From Carnegiea gigantea (Eukaryota > Streptophyta > Magnoliopsida > Caryophyllales > Cactaceae): DNA of 64,000 bases. Below the pieces are notes generated by a model. It worked only from the letters and a program-made list of their open reading frames with translations, searched no databases and was not told where the DNA came from. This document shows, one piece after another, positions 35,756-46,639 of the stretch. Numbering within the stretch: the first letter of the stretch is position 1; every line of letters begins with the position of its first letter. The translations under genes were made by a program, and so were the position numbers. The stretch lies in contig JAKOGI010001251.1 in the NCBI GenBank assembly GCA_029747015.1, positions 210,791 through 274,790 on the forward strand, in the 5' to 3' direction.

Positions 35756-38375
35756 TGTAATAGCCCGACCCTAAACCATCACATTTATTTAATTAAGTCA
35801 TGCTATTAATTTTTTCACATTTATTTATCGCATTTACTCATTCCAATTGGGAAAAATTCATTTTAGGCCACAATTTGCAATTTGAGTTTTAATTATCATA
35901 AAACTTTCGAGTGAATTGATATTCGGATCCAGTAAATATGATTAATTGATTAATTATTTTCTATAACATGACAAAAATTTAAATTTGAGCTATATAAAAA
36001 TTTTGTCGCAATGGAGTACTATTGTTTCAAGCCTAATTTATTTGAGCCCAATTAGTGGTCCAAAAAGTTAGCGCAAGTGAATTAAGCTAATTATCATTAT
36101 TTGTGCCCAATTATAATTAGTAAAAAGCTACTTTTAGGAGAATATTTATTACCTAAATGATCACAAAAAATGCAGCCATAGCAAAATCATTTTATGTTCT
36201 TTTTCTATCCCCTTCACCTATGGCCCCCTGCTACTGCTACCGCCGCCTCCAGCCAGCACTGGCCACCCTCCTCAGCTGCTGCTACCTTCCCTCCGCTTCC
36301 AGCACCACCAGTCACCACTAAGACCACCTCCTGCTACCCTCCTTTCTAAGTCCAAGCCTAAAGTGATGTAAAACCCTAACTCTTTTCTTGTTTAATTTTG
36401 GGTTTTTATAAATGATTCGATTATGGATCATGTTATATTGATAAAAATGAGTGTTAGTTTGGTGGTTTATTATGTGCGGGTGAGTTTGGAAGCATGCAAG
36501 AATTGGAATCATACATGATCATGCAAGCTTGATGTTGAAAATGATGAACTTTGAGTTTTTTTAAAATTTAATTTTGTGATCCTTGGTATAAACGGTGGCT
36601 TAAGTGTTTTGGATGATGATTTTTTGATGAAAATTTGAACTGGGCATAACCTAGGGTTTCATGATCATGCATGAGTAAGTTTGATTTTTGAATCAAGTAT
36701 GTTTATTTGGACTGAATTAGATGAAATTCAGAGGTTGGATATGTTATGGGTTTAGAAAATGATGTTGTGTAAATTTTGCCAAAATTAGTGGATTACGAAA
36801 AATTCCATAAGTGACCAAAAGAAGTTGTTTGGATTGATAATGCAAGTAAGTGAGTTTATGGGAGTATTTTGAGTGATTTTGTGAAGAAAAGTATTAAAAA
36901 ATGTGTAAGGTTGATCATGAAGTTATTTTTCAGTTTTTTAGCTAAAATAAGGCAGGGACTAAAAGGAAATGAACGTTAATGGACATGTTTTATGAGAGAA
37001 GAAAGAAATCATGAAAAATTAGAAGTGTTATTAAGAGTTTTGGATGATAATTAATGTTGCTAAGTTTAACAACTTCGATTGTGCTTAGAAACTTACTTGG
37101 GTTGGAATTATATGGACATGTGAATGAAATCGGACATGTAAGGAGAGTAATGACTCAAGAACAATGGTTGTCGAGCTAAGTTAGTATGATTAATGCTATT
37201 CTGTACCTAACTACACCCGTCTTGGCCTTAAACCCTTGTTATCCACGTCAGGAATATCCAAAATCCATATTCCATTTATAACCATCAAAGCCTTTCCATT
37301 GTAACCTCAACCACTTTACTTTGGTCTATTTTACTCCAAATTATTTTACCTCGAGCTAAATTACCTTAATTTACTTAGTTTTAGAATCATTTTAGTGTAA
37401 GTTATCTTGTATTGAATGTTTGAGTTATGGATGTCATTTAATTAATAGATTTCTATTAAAGTTACAAAATATGAGAGTGAGTGTTATTTACTACATATAT
37501 ATACCTATAATTACATTTCTAAAGCAAAATCAGGGCCTAGTATATCATTCCCGATTGTGCATAAATATTGTCAAGTGTGATTGCATCTTAAAAACCCTAG
37601 GTATGTCTATTGCTTGTATCTTTTAAAAATTAGAATATATTTATCAAAGTTATATTGTCTTGGGAAGTATATTAATGAATTAGTTTGTTCAGTGATTTAT
37701 CACCTAATTACTGACCCTGTTAGTTATCATTATAGGGCACTCACCCTCTCTCAGGCCATGTATCCTCATCGACTTAGCAGGTATGCACCTATATATAGAT
37801 TGTAATAGTTACCAGGACTTCATCACCAGATAATAACTGGCAATATAATTTTACATTAATCTTATTCACTATTTTAAACCAAAATGAATTGCAAAGCGGG
37901 TGCCCAACTAATTTTTTAGTAATTATATAAGAATACAGGAATTCATGTATTGAGATTTAGCTCACATTTTGAAATGTTTGTAATGTTTAGGCAAATGCTC
38001 AATGAATCGCCTTCATGCTAGCAAAGTAGCCAAAGAAAATAAGTGAGCAAGATGGATCAGTAGTGATGTTAGTTCATAAAGATTTTGGAAAGTTGTATTT
38101 TGAGATCGTTAGTTAATATAATTGTAAACTTTATGAAGAATTGCTCTATTATGCTGTGTAAACCTTATGGTAGTTAGCAGGTGTTTTTATATGATTTTAA
38201 TAATGTTTGAATGTGTATGGTTGTAATCTATGCTTAGCTATGTTATATTGAGCACATATACTTAAAGCCTTCTCCTTCTGGATGGTAGTAATGCCCCACT
38301 TATCGGGTTTTTCAGCTCTAATTAGGGGAATGATTAAAGAGGATACAAATAGTGGGACATGGGCATTGGGGATAC
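35756..38375 (+). mobile_element. Lone Ty3/gypsy LTR, about 2.6 kb
   Basis: Starts TGTAATAGCCCGACC, the same start as the LTR at 50665 (TGTAATGACCCGACC), and follows it through TTTATTTAATTAA, a CCACC-rich segment, a GGCTTAGCAGGT-type motif near 37770 (compare 59000) and a GGTAATGCCC-type motif near 38288 (compare 59466). No gypsy coding sequence flanks it, so it is solo or truncated. The expected repeat of the left flank GTTTG was not found at the right end, so the terminus may be lost. Confidence 0.75.
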
Positions 38376-38433
38376 TAGAGCATCCCCAATGGTGAGTCAA
38401 TTTTTTAGCTCATCAGTGGGGGCTTACCTCTAC
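38376..38433. other. Short segment with GAGCATCCCCAATGG
   Basis: Lies between the lone LTR and the left arm of the inverted duplication and has no counterpart beyond 63832. The GAGCATCCCCAATGG start resembles the ends of some plant MITEs, but no partner end was identified. Confidence 0.3.
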
Positions 38434-39660
38434 CACATTAACTTAGACCCCAAATGAACATTTCATCAGCTACTTATCCCTATTAAACAAAAAAAAAAAT
38501 TACCTGATCTTATACCCAATCCAATGGTAACTTTGCTAAGCATATTAGATATAGATAATTTAGTTGTGGCATATTATGGTTCCTTTGATTTCTTTAGGCA
38601 TTCTACCTATTATTTTGTATTTCAGTATTATCATGCATGTTTTTATGTTCGGTGCAGTTTGTAATTTGCAGCTGCTAGATGATGTCTGTGGGGTAGTTTC
38701 GCTCAAGGCAGACCACACCAAACATAACCAACACCTTGAAGTCCCATCTAGGGTAGTGTATGCTCATCTATGAAATCTATTCATTCAGAAACTTTCTCTT
38801 ATTGTTAGAATAGCCTGCTAATGGGTTGGTTTCCATATTCATATGTCTATTAGTTCACGCTAACAATTCAAAGTTTATACTCAGTTGCAATATAATTCAT
38901 TGGGAGACAATTGAGCAATGTGCATCAAAATCTTTGATGGAAGCCTAGCCTTAAATTTTAAGCTTGAAAATCATGTTGCACTAATTGTTAGTCTCAGTCT
39001 AAGCAGCATAGAAACCAGTACTAGATATGGATATAAACATGGGGCCATATATGACATACACATGAGATTTTATGCTATCATATCTATGTGGGCATACACA
39101 TTGGCACTTTCTTTTTAAAAAAGAAAAATTATGAAGGAAAAAAAAGCTAACCGAAACTCAACCATGAGCCAAACTAAAGTCTAATAGTGAATAACCATCA
39201 ACTACATAATGAACCAAACAAATCTCATAGTGAGCTTCTTTTAATGCAATAATCTGCTTCATAAGATTTTTTACTAATTAGTGGAGAAGACTCATATGTT
39301 CAACTAGCTTCAACCAAGGCTCCCCTTGTTAATTAAGTTATCATAATCCTATCTTTTGCTTACATTTCCTTAGCTTTTTCAAGATATCAAATGATTCCAA
39401 TTAAACAGAAGTTTTCTTACACATTTTTTGATAAATTAACAAAATATATGTTAAAAAAAATCCTTTGTGTTTTTAAGTACTGCAGCATGACAATATTATA
39501 TTTAATTTGTTCATTAATATTGATAAATTATCATAATAGCCACATACGGGATAAAGGTGCTATAGTTTCTCATCCATCCATAAATCTATTTGACCAAACA
39601 ACTACTATAAGACAAACAATCTCTATGAATAAAACATTTTACTCCATTGCATAAGAAGGA

Positions 39661-40105
39661 ATGAATAGAAGGAATATCAATGTCCAAAGCTCTCCCCCAC
39701 CAACAAGTAAGGCAACACATGCAACTAATGAAACATATTGCTTAACCCCGAATGACGATACCTGTTGCTATAGTCCAGAATCTTTGGAACAAGTTGGGCA
39801 GCTAGAAACCATGGCTAGAGAAAAAATCAAGAGAAAAAGAGGATGAACTTCAATCCTCTAAGTTTTAGCCCTGGTATCTTAGCTAAAAAAGGATAATGTC
39901 CATCGAGTTCATTAGACTTTACTCCTATAGCATTGAAGTTTGGATTTTCATTGGAAAAAGGTAGTAGTGCATCAATTGCTGGAGTATCTTCCCAGCACAT
40001 GTATCAAGACATGCATGATGTAGTTAGTTTGGGAACATCAAAAGAAAGCACCAAACATATTGATAAGACAGACAAAGAAAATCCAAGTCTAGGAATATAA
40101 ATGGG
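39661..40105 (+). pseudogene. Unrecognised decayed ORF in the left arm
   Basis: About 60 codons (39661-39846; RRNINVQSSPPPTSKATHA, then QLETMAREKIKRKR) continue after a frame change into a second frame up to about 40099 (FNPLSFSPGILAKKG, one stop, then SSLDFTPIALKFGFSLEKG and QHMYQDMHDVVSLGTS). It is Ser/Thr/Pro-rich and lysine-rich, perhaps a DNA-binding tail. No family recognised. The mirror copy is at about 61900-62370 (-). Confidence 0.3.
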
Positions 40106-40539
40106 GCACTGGGCACAACAAAACCACGTATAGACAAGGACTTGCTAGATAATCAAAGAGATCAAAATAGGTAAAGAGGTGGCGACAAGGCAGTAGCCAA
40201 AGAGGATTGTGAAAGAGATGCCCTTTCTCCATCGACACTATAGAGAGGCTAGAGATTGGTTGAAACTTGAATAAATGATGTCGAAACACTATGGTTTTCT
40301 CTAAGTAGATAAATTGGATGCATCAACGTAAGTATTCCTTTTTACCCCCCTCCCTAACATAAATATGGTCATTAGCATGTAATCTATTTGCTTCTCACAA
40401 TATACTTGTTCATTGAAGAGAAGCTATATCATTTGACAATGAGATTGTGCTTAACATACTTTGTTTACACTTTGATCATTGCTAAACTAACATAAAAAAT
40501 GAACGCATTAGGAAGAAACTTTTGCGTATAACCGTGCAG

Positions 40540-40880
40540 AAGAAGACAAATAATTTTCAATATTCAAGGAAGGATTTGCAACTATGGCTGGAGTAAATCG
40601 AGATTTAGAAAACCTTATAGTGGATGTCCTATGCTTCATCCTAAACTAGATGGAAAGGACAATAAATTCAAGTACATGAAAAAGGATGTTCTTCAGCACA
40701 AACATTTAGGTAAGCCAATCTAGTTCTAACTATAATATATTTATTTCCGTTAGAGCATATCTTCATTCATTATCGTTGGCATCAGTTCTTTGAATTTCTA
40801 GAGGGCTTTGGAGAAAGCTCCAATAGATTTATCAGAAGCCTTTGAAACGGTGATGGAGCTTGAAACAAAAAGGCATATAT
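40540..40880 (+). pseudogene. Possible degraded GRF-type zinc-finger exon, left arm
   Basis: One frame reads NYGWSKSRFRKPYSGCPMLH, PKLDGKDNKFKYMKKD, which resembles plant GRF fingers (small-residue-rich CxCG...GCP...LDG...C.YF.W.D) with key cysteines lost. Near 40800 a frame with EKAPIDLSEAFETVMELE follows, possibly a helical exon. The mirror copy at 61314-61508 (-) keeps an open frame of 64 codons. Low confidence. Confidence 0.25.
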
Positions 40881-41417
40881 CAGGGCATATCTACATATGG
40901 GCTAGGGGTGTCCATGGGCACCCCTAGCCCAAAAAAAATCGTAATAGGTTATTTTGAATGGGTTAAAAGTTATATATAAGGACACCCCTAGAAAAGACTT
41001 AAAAGGAATCATGGACACCCTTACAATCTTTCATTCATGCGGCCCAGATAAATTGGCTACCAACATTTTGTTTTTTATTAAAAAAAGCATGTAAAGACTT
41101 TGACATTAATTAAAATAAAAAACCCACAACTCAACTCCCTCCCAATCTGACTTTCTCTCATTAGTCCTCTCATTCTAGAATTTTGTTCTTAGTAAAATTG
41201 GTTTGTTGCTCACACTCAATCACATAGAAACCTTGTGTTCTTGTTTGATTTCATCGATGAGTTTGTGTCTTTATTTTTTTCCCTAAATTTTATATGGATC
41301 AATCCAATTTCATTTTATGACACTTCAAAAATAAAAAACCTAAAAAAGATGAAGAAAACAGTAGAAGTGGTAATAGAGTAGTGGACATCCCTATTTCGAA
41401 TGTCAAGATCTGCCACG
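40881..41417. mobile_element. Arm-specific 537-bp insertion
   Basis: Present in the left arm and absent at the mirror position near 61160, where the flanks join directly. It is bordered by GGCATATAT (40872-40880) and AGTATATAT (41418-41426), a probable degraded 8-9-bp target duplication. The ends CAGGGCATATCT and, reverse complemented, CGTGGCAGATCT agree at 9 of 12 bases. No coding potential. A non-autonomous Mutator-like or hAT-like element is the best guess. Confidence 0.5.
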
Positions 41418-41499
41418 AGTATATATAGATGAAATTGGTTAAAGCACAGCTGGTGAGTTATATAGAACTCTCCAAATACTTCCAATTGCCATGTTAGAA

Positions 41500-42580
41500 T
41501 TTTTATTTTTTTGGTAAAAAAGGCAAATTTTTCAATGCTCCAAATGGCATAGTTACAACTTAACTCAACCATACCTAAGTGAGTTTATCAGACAATATTC
41601 CTCTCTCCACTATGGCTAATTACGAATTAAGAAAAGTTGCAGCAGTCACATCAGCATAGAATGTTGCGCGCAATGCCTTGAACTGAAGTCTTCCAATTCT
41701 TGAACTTTCTTCGCTTGCCAAATAGCACACAGTAGCAGTAGACACAATGCAATGGAGGGCTTTAGTTTTGAGAGTCTTTTCCTTGACTTTCTTTGAGTAC
41801 TAGCCCTGAATCCCCACCGAATGAAGTAAGAAGCTCTAGCTTGTCTATTGTAATCACATATTAAAATCCAAATACAAAGTTGTCACAATCTCTTTTTTAC
41901 AAAACCAGAAAGCAGCAGGGCTTTCCTGCATTAAGCTACTTCTATTTTTTTAACATGTTAGCAATCTAGCTTCAGCAACCATCCACACAATGAATAAATG
42001 CCTCAACATAACATCTAAATTTCACAGAGTCCTGGCCAAATAACACTTCCTTCTTTGAGGCCCCAAACTAGAGTACATTTTAATTGTACAAAACCTCATC
42101 TTAAATACACAACTATAAAGTACTCCAATATATGGTATTTGTATATCACCTAAATGACTAAGTATTTCATCCGTAAATTAGATTACATGCCTCCACACCC
42201 AAGAATCTACTGCAGTAACCTACACATGCCAAATATTCATCCTTTGTGGTAGTAAGCATCCACCCATCTCTTCCACACACCCCCTTACTAACCGAGTACT
42301 ATCTACAACAATTTTAATGGTTAACATTTGTTGTAGCTGAGCAATTACTTAAAATTTTATCCCCATTCCTTAGAATTCCTACAAACATAATGCCAGCTAA
42401 TAAAAGATATAGCTTGTTTATCATGCCCACTAGACCATAGAAAGTTTTTACTAGTCCTATCAATTTTGCAAAGATCTATCTTGGAGATTATAAAAACAGA
42501 TCGTTGACATATATATGCACAACTTCATTATTTATATGTGGCACGTAGGTTTTGCCCCAGCTCTTAAAGAAAACTACTTT
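41500..42580 (-). pseudogene. LINE (L1-type) reverse-transcriptase 3' fragment, left arm
   Basis: Mirror copy of the relic at 59985-61080, in opposite orientation. Read on the minus strand, the 3' end carries a CTTTTTTACCAAAAAAATAAA-like tail near 41520-41500. Coding is more broken than in the right arm. See the right-arm entry for the motifs. Confidence 0.4.
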
Positions 42581-42938
42581 TTTATCCTTCTGTTATGACC
42601 TCATTGCCAAAAAAGTAGCCATCCTTGACAATAGCCGACTAGGGAAAAAGCCTTCGTCAAAATATCACGATTATGCATTGAACATGGTGCATATTATTTA
42701 CTAGGACCAATCTTAGCTCCAAAGTCACAATATTTAATTCAATCACTTCACAAAAGCCTTGCTGACTAATTTGTTCCCAAGCTATTTCATCAATGGAGGC
42801 AATAAAAATAGGAGTTATCCAAAGAAATCTATCCTGGTGTTTTCGAATCTGTCTTAGCAAGATGACACAAACAATCACGATTGTGTAATATATTCCATAT
42901 GGAGACATTTCATGGAGGCAATGTCAAACATTGGGGAC

Positions 42939-43218
42939 TGATGCAACAGATAGGAGAATGCTTAAAGGTAGAAAGTGATTCTCGAATCTGGGCACAATTG
43001 ATCCACGCACAATCTAGTGAGAGAAATTAGAGAGAGAGATGGAAAGGTATATGGGTATATATTTTCATTGATTTTTCCTTGCATATATGTAAGAATTAAA
43101 TGGACAGCTGTCCTTACAATCGTAACCAATTCTACCGCCAAATGAAATGACCACCTCCTGAACCTTCATCAGCTGTTGATATTATTTATTTAATTAAAAT
43201 ATGCAATTTCTCATATCA
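42939..43218 (-). mobile_element. Chromovirus LTR, inverted copy in the left arm
   Basis: About 280 bp. On the minus strand it runs from TGATATGAGAAATTGCAT (43218) to TTGCATCA (42939) and is preceded by a purine tract GGAGGGAGAAA that fits a polypurine tract. It mirrors the LTR at 50122-50406. Confidence 0.75.
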
Positions 43219-43431
43219 TTTCTCCCTCCATCAGAAGATACTTGCGCTCAAGTCTAACAGTGCGTGCACAAATTCAGGGAACCTCCTCTCGATTTCTCCA
43301 ACAAATTCCCAAGTTGCATCCTCTAGATTCTGCCCCTGCCAATGAATCAAATATTGGACAGATGCTACATTGGCCCTCTTGACTATCCTCTTGTCCGCCA
43401 CCTTGAAAGGTCTAAGCGTTTGCTCTGCATC
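43219..43431 (-). pseudogene. Chromovirus 3' coding end, inverted, before the copia array
   Basis: Reverse complement of the chromodomain-coding part found at 49850-50100. The same sequence resumes at 46640, showing that the copia array split it. Only one copy of the 72-bp segment that is duplicated in the right arm is present here. Confidence 0.7.
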
Positions 43432-43436
43432 AGTTC
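43432..43436. repeat. Target-site duplication AGTTC, left of the copia array
   Basis: AGTTC is repeated at 46635-46639. The mirror arm has the uninterrupted site (AATTCC in the same context near 49832), confirming the insertion boundaries. Confidence 0.9.
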
Positions 43437-44044
43437 TGTTGGGATTTGTCCCAAATTCCTTTGCCGGTTTTGGAAATAAATAAAGTTATTTCCTTTTGTG
43501 AGATTATTTCTTGGCATCCAAGATCATGTTGTGTGTTTGAGATCTTCTGTATTATGGAAATTATATTATTTCATACTTTGGGTTGAAGATTTTTCCTTTT
43601 TTGGAAAGTTGATGGTTGGTGGCCAAGACATATGTTTGCGGCTAGGATTGAACCCTTGGTCCTGTGGGGCTTCCTATAAATACTAGGTTGTTTACCTGTT
43701 TGATGCGGTGCAACTTGGGAGTGCCTGTGGCAATTCCCTTTTCTATTCACTTTTTGTTGGGAGTTAGTATTGAGAGATTTTCGTTGTAATTGATCTCTTT
43801 CTTGGGTGTTTGAGATCTGTGTCTCTCTTGTTGTTGATCTCTGTATTGGGAATGAGATCGTTCTGTACTAACTCATATGATAGTGGATTTTGTGTCGGTG
43901 TTGCCGCCCGTGGTTTTCTCCCGTTTTGGGTTTCCACGTAAATTTTGTGTGTCGCTGTTTTGTTCCTGTTATTCTGGTTTGAATTTCTGAATATCTGTTT
44001 CATCCTATCGCTTCTGCTATTATTACCGCACTAATTTCCTAACA
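43437..44044 (+). repeat. Copia LTR 1
   Basis: 608 bp, TGTTGGGATTTG to CCTAACA. It differs from the others mainly by seven single-base absences at short homopolymers. Confidence 0.9.
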
Positions 44045-44292
44045 AGTGGTATCAGAGCTCTGGTTATAGGATGTCTTCTATCATGAGGGTAGATATTCAG
44101 AAATTCGATGGGGAGATTAGTTTTAATCTCTGGAAGGTGCAGATGAGAGCAGTTCTCATTCAGCACGGTTGTGGAAGGTTCTGAGGGGACCTCACGTAAA
44201 ACCCGAAAAGATAACTGACGAACAATGGGCAGCAGACCAAAAGAAGAGGCGTGGATCGTTGACGGATGAGGAATTTGGTCCAAGGTGGAGTT
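44045..44292 (+). pseudogene. Copia interior 1: PBS and gag N-terminal fragment
   Basis: PBS TGGTATCAGAGC at 44047-44058 and gag start ATG at 44071 (MRVDIQKFDGEISFNLW-type N-terminus of plant copia gag). A missing base in the CACGG-TTGTGG stretch shifts the frame. It ends in CCAAGGTGGAGTT next to LTR 2. Confidence 0.8.
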
Positions 44293-44907
44293 TGTTGGGA
44301 TTTGTCCCAAATTCCTTTGCCGGTTTTGGAAATAAATAAAGTTATTTCCTTTTATGAGATTATTTCTTGGCATCCAAGATCATGTTGTGTGTTTGAGATT
44401 TTCTGTATTATGGAAATTATATTATTTCCATACTTTGGGTTGAAGATTTTTCCTTTTTTGGAAAGTTGATGGTTGGTGGCCAAGACATATGTTTGCGACT
44501 AGGATTGAACCCTTGGTACCTGTGGGGCTTCCCTATAAATACTAGGTTGTTTAACCTTGTTTGATGCGGCGCAACTTGGGAGTGCCTGTGGGCAATTCCC
44601 TTTTCTATTCCACTTTTTGTTGGGAGTTAGTATTGAGAGATTTTCGTTGTAATTGATCTCTTTCTTGGGTGTTTGAGATCTGTGTCTCTCCTGTTGTTGA
44701 TCTCTGTATTGGGAATGAGATCGTTCTGTACTAACTCATATGATAGTGGATTTTGTGTCGGTGTTGCCGCCCGTGGTTTTCTCCCGTTTTGGGTTTCCAC
44801 GTAAATCTTGTGTGTCGCTGTTTTGTTCATGTTATTCTGGTTTGAATTTCTGAATATCTGTTTCATCCTATCGCTTCCGCTATTATTACCGCACTAATTT
44901 CCTAACA
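44293..44907 (+). repeat. Copia LTR 2
   Basis: 615 bp. A TATA box, TATAAAT, lies at 44534-44540 in the context CCCTATAAATACTAGG, matching the expected U3/R promoter position. Confidence 0.9.
44534..44540 (+). promoter_or_regulatory. TATA box in copia LTR 2
   Basis: TATAAAT in the middle of the LTR, conserved in all four LTR copies. Likely drives transcription of the mini-element, by position and consensus only. Confidence 0.6.
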
Positions 44908-45156
44908 AGTGGTATCAGAGCTCTGGTTATAAGATGTCTTCTATCATGAGGGTAGATATTCAGAAATTCGATGGGGAGATTAGTTTTAATCTCTGGAAGG
45001 TGCATATGAGAGCAGTTCTCATTCAGCACGGGTTATGGAAGGTTCTGAAGGGACCTCACGTAAAACCCGAGAAGATAACTGACGAACAATGGGCAGCAGA
45101 CCAAAAGAAGAGGCGTGGATCGTTGACAGATAAGGAATTTGGTCCAAGGTGGAGTT
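44908..45156 (+). pseudogene. Copia interior 2: PBS and gag N-terminal fragment
   Basis: Best preserved copy. ATG at 44934 opens a frame through FDGEISFNLWKVHMRAVLIQ and EKITDEQWAADQKKRRGSL that runs into LTR 3 and stops at 45203. Only the start of gag is present, without the zinc knuckle or pol. Confidence 0.85.
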
Positions 45157-45771
45157 TGTTGGGATTTGTCCTAAATTCCTTTGCCAGTTTTGGAAATAAA
45201 TAAAGTTACTTCCTTTTGTGAGATTATTTCTTGGCATCCAAGATCATGTTGTGTGTTTGAGATCTTCTGTATTATGGAAATTATATTATTTCCATACTTT
45301 GGGTTGAAGATTTTTCCTTTTTTGGAAGGTTGATGGTTGGTGGCCAAGACATATGTTTGCGACTAGGATTGAACCCTTGGTACCTGTAGGGCTTCCCTAT
45401 AAATACTAGGTTGTTTAACCTTGTTTGATGCGGTGCAACTTGGGAGTGCCTGTGGGCAATTTCCTTTTCTATTCCACTTTTTGTTGGGAGTTAGTATTGG
45501 AGATTTTGCGTTGTAATTATCTCTTTCTTGGGTGATTTGAGATCTGATGTCTCTCTGTTGTTGATCTCTGTTTGGGAATGAGAATCGTTCTGTACTAACT
45601 CATATGATAGTGGATTTTGTATCGGTGTTGCCGCCCGTGGTTTTCTCCCGTTTTGGGTTTCCACGTAAATCTTGTGTGTCACTGTTTTGTTCCTGTTATT
45701 CTGATTTGAATTTCTGAATATCTGTTTTATCCTATCGCTTCCGCTATTATTACCGCTCTAATTTCCTAACA
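45157..45771 (+). repeat. Copia LTR 3
   Basis: 615 bp. Carries several small compensating indels (around 45500-45600) relative to LTRs 2 and 4. Confidence 0.9.
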
Positions 45772-46019
45772 AGTGGTATCAGAGCTCTGGTTATAGGATG
45801 TCTTCTATCATGAGGGTAGATATTCAGAAATTCGATGGGGAGATTAGTTTTAATCTCTGGAAGGTGCAGATGAGAGCAGTTTTCATTCAGCACGGGTTGT
45901 AGAAGGTTCTGAAGGGACCTCACGTAAACCCGAGAAGATAACTGACGAACAATGGGCAGCAGACCAAAAGAAGAGGCGTGGATCGTTGAGGGATGAGGAA
46001 TTTGGTCCAAGGTGGAGTT
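45772..46019 (+). pseudogene. Copia interior 3: PBS and gag N-terminal fragment
   Basis: ATG at 45798. A stop replaces the Trp of the HGLWKVLKG stretch and one base is missing in the following AAACCC run. Confidence 0.8.
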
Positions 46020-46634
46020 TGTTGGGATTTGTCCCAAATTCCTTTGCCGGTTTTGGAAATAAATAAAGTTATTTCCTTTTATGAGATTATTTCTTGGCAT
46101 CCAAGATCATGTTGTGTGTTTGAGATCTTCTGTATTATGGAAATTATATTATTTCCATACTTTGGGTTGAAGATTTTTCCTTTTTTGGAAACTTGATGGT
46201 TGGTGGCCAAGACATATGTTTGCGGCTAGGATTGAACCCTTGGTACCTGTGGGGCTTCCCTATAAATACTAGGTTGTTTAACCTTGTTTGATGAGGTGCA
46301 ACTTGGGAGTGCCTGTGGGCAATTCCCTTTTCTATTCCACTTTTTGTTGGGAGTTAGTATTGAGAGATTTTCGTTGTAATTGATCTCTTTCTTGGGTGTT
46401 TGAGATCTGTGTCTCTCTTGTTGTTGATCTCTGTATTGGGAATAAGATCGTTCTGTACTAACTCATATGATAGTGGATTTTGTGTCGGTGTTGCCGCCCG
46501 TGGTTTTCTCCCGTTTTGGGTTTCCACATAAATCTTGTGTGTCGCTGTTTTGTTCCTGTTATTCTGGTTTGAATTTCTGAATATCTGTTTCATCCTATCG
46601 CTTCCGCTATTATTACCGCACTAATTTCCTAACA
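46020..46634 (+). repeat. Copia LTR 4
   Basis: 615 bp, closest by eye to LTR 2. Followed by the duplication AGTTC at 46635-46639. Confidence 0.9.
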
Positions 46635-46639
46635 AGTTC

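Larger units (their letters stand above)
43437..46634 (+). mobile_element. Tandem array of Ty1/copia mini-elements (LTR-int)x3-LTR
   Basis: Four LTRs (608, 615, 615 and 615 bp) alternate with three near-identical interiors of about 248 bp. Each interior has, in order, a primer-binding site TGGTATCAGAGC (initiator Met tRNA), the first 70 or so codons of a copia gag, and a polypurine-like CCAAGGTGGAGTT next to the following LTR. LTRs begin TGTTGGGATTTGTCC and end CCTAACA. The whole array is flanked by one 5-bp duplication AGTTC, so it entered as one unit or expanded after a single insertion. Pol is absent throughout, so mobilisation would need a full copia element elsewhere. Confidence 0.92.

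Noticed and set aside
41315..41572. 85-codon minus-strand frame
   Set aside because: It crosses the boundary of the arm-specific insertion and has no counterpart frame in the other arm.
43498..46593. Repeated 60-116-codon frames on both strands
   Set aside because: They recur because they lie in the copia LTRs; none has a domain, and the real coding content is the short gag start.
43437..46634. CRISPR-like regularly spaced repeat
   Set aside because: Repeat units are 615-bp LTRs with PBS and polypurine tracts in a plant genome; the spacers are identical gag fragments.
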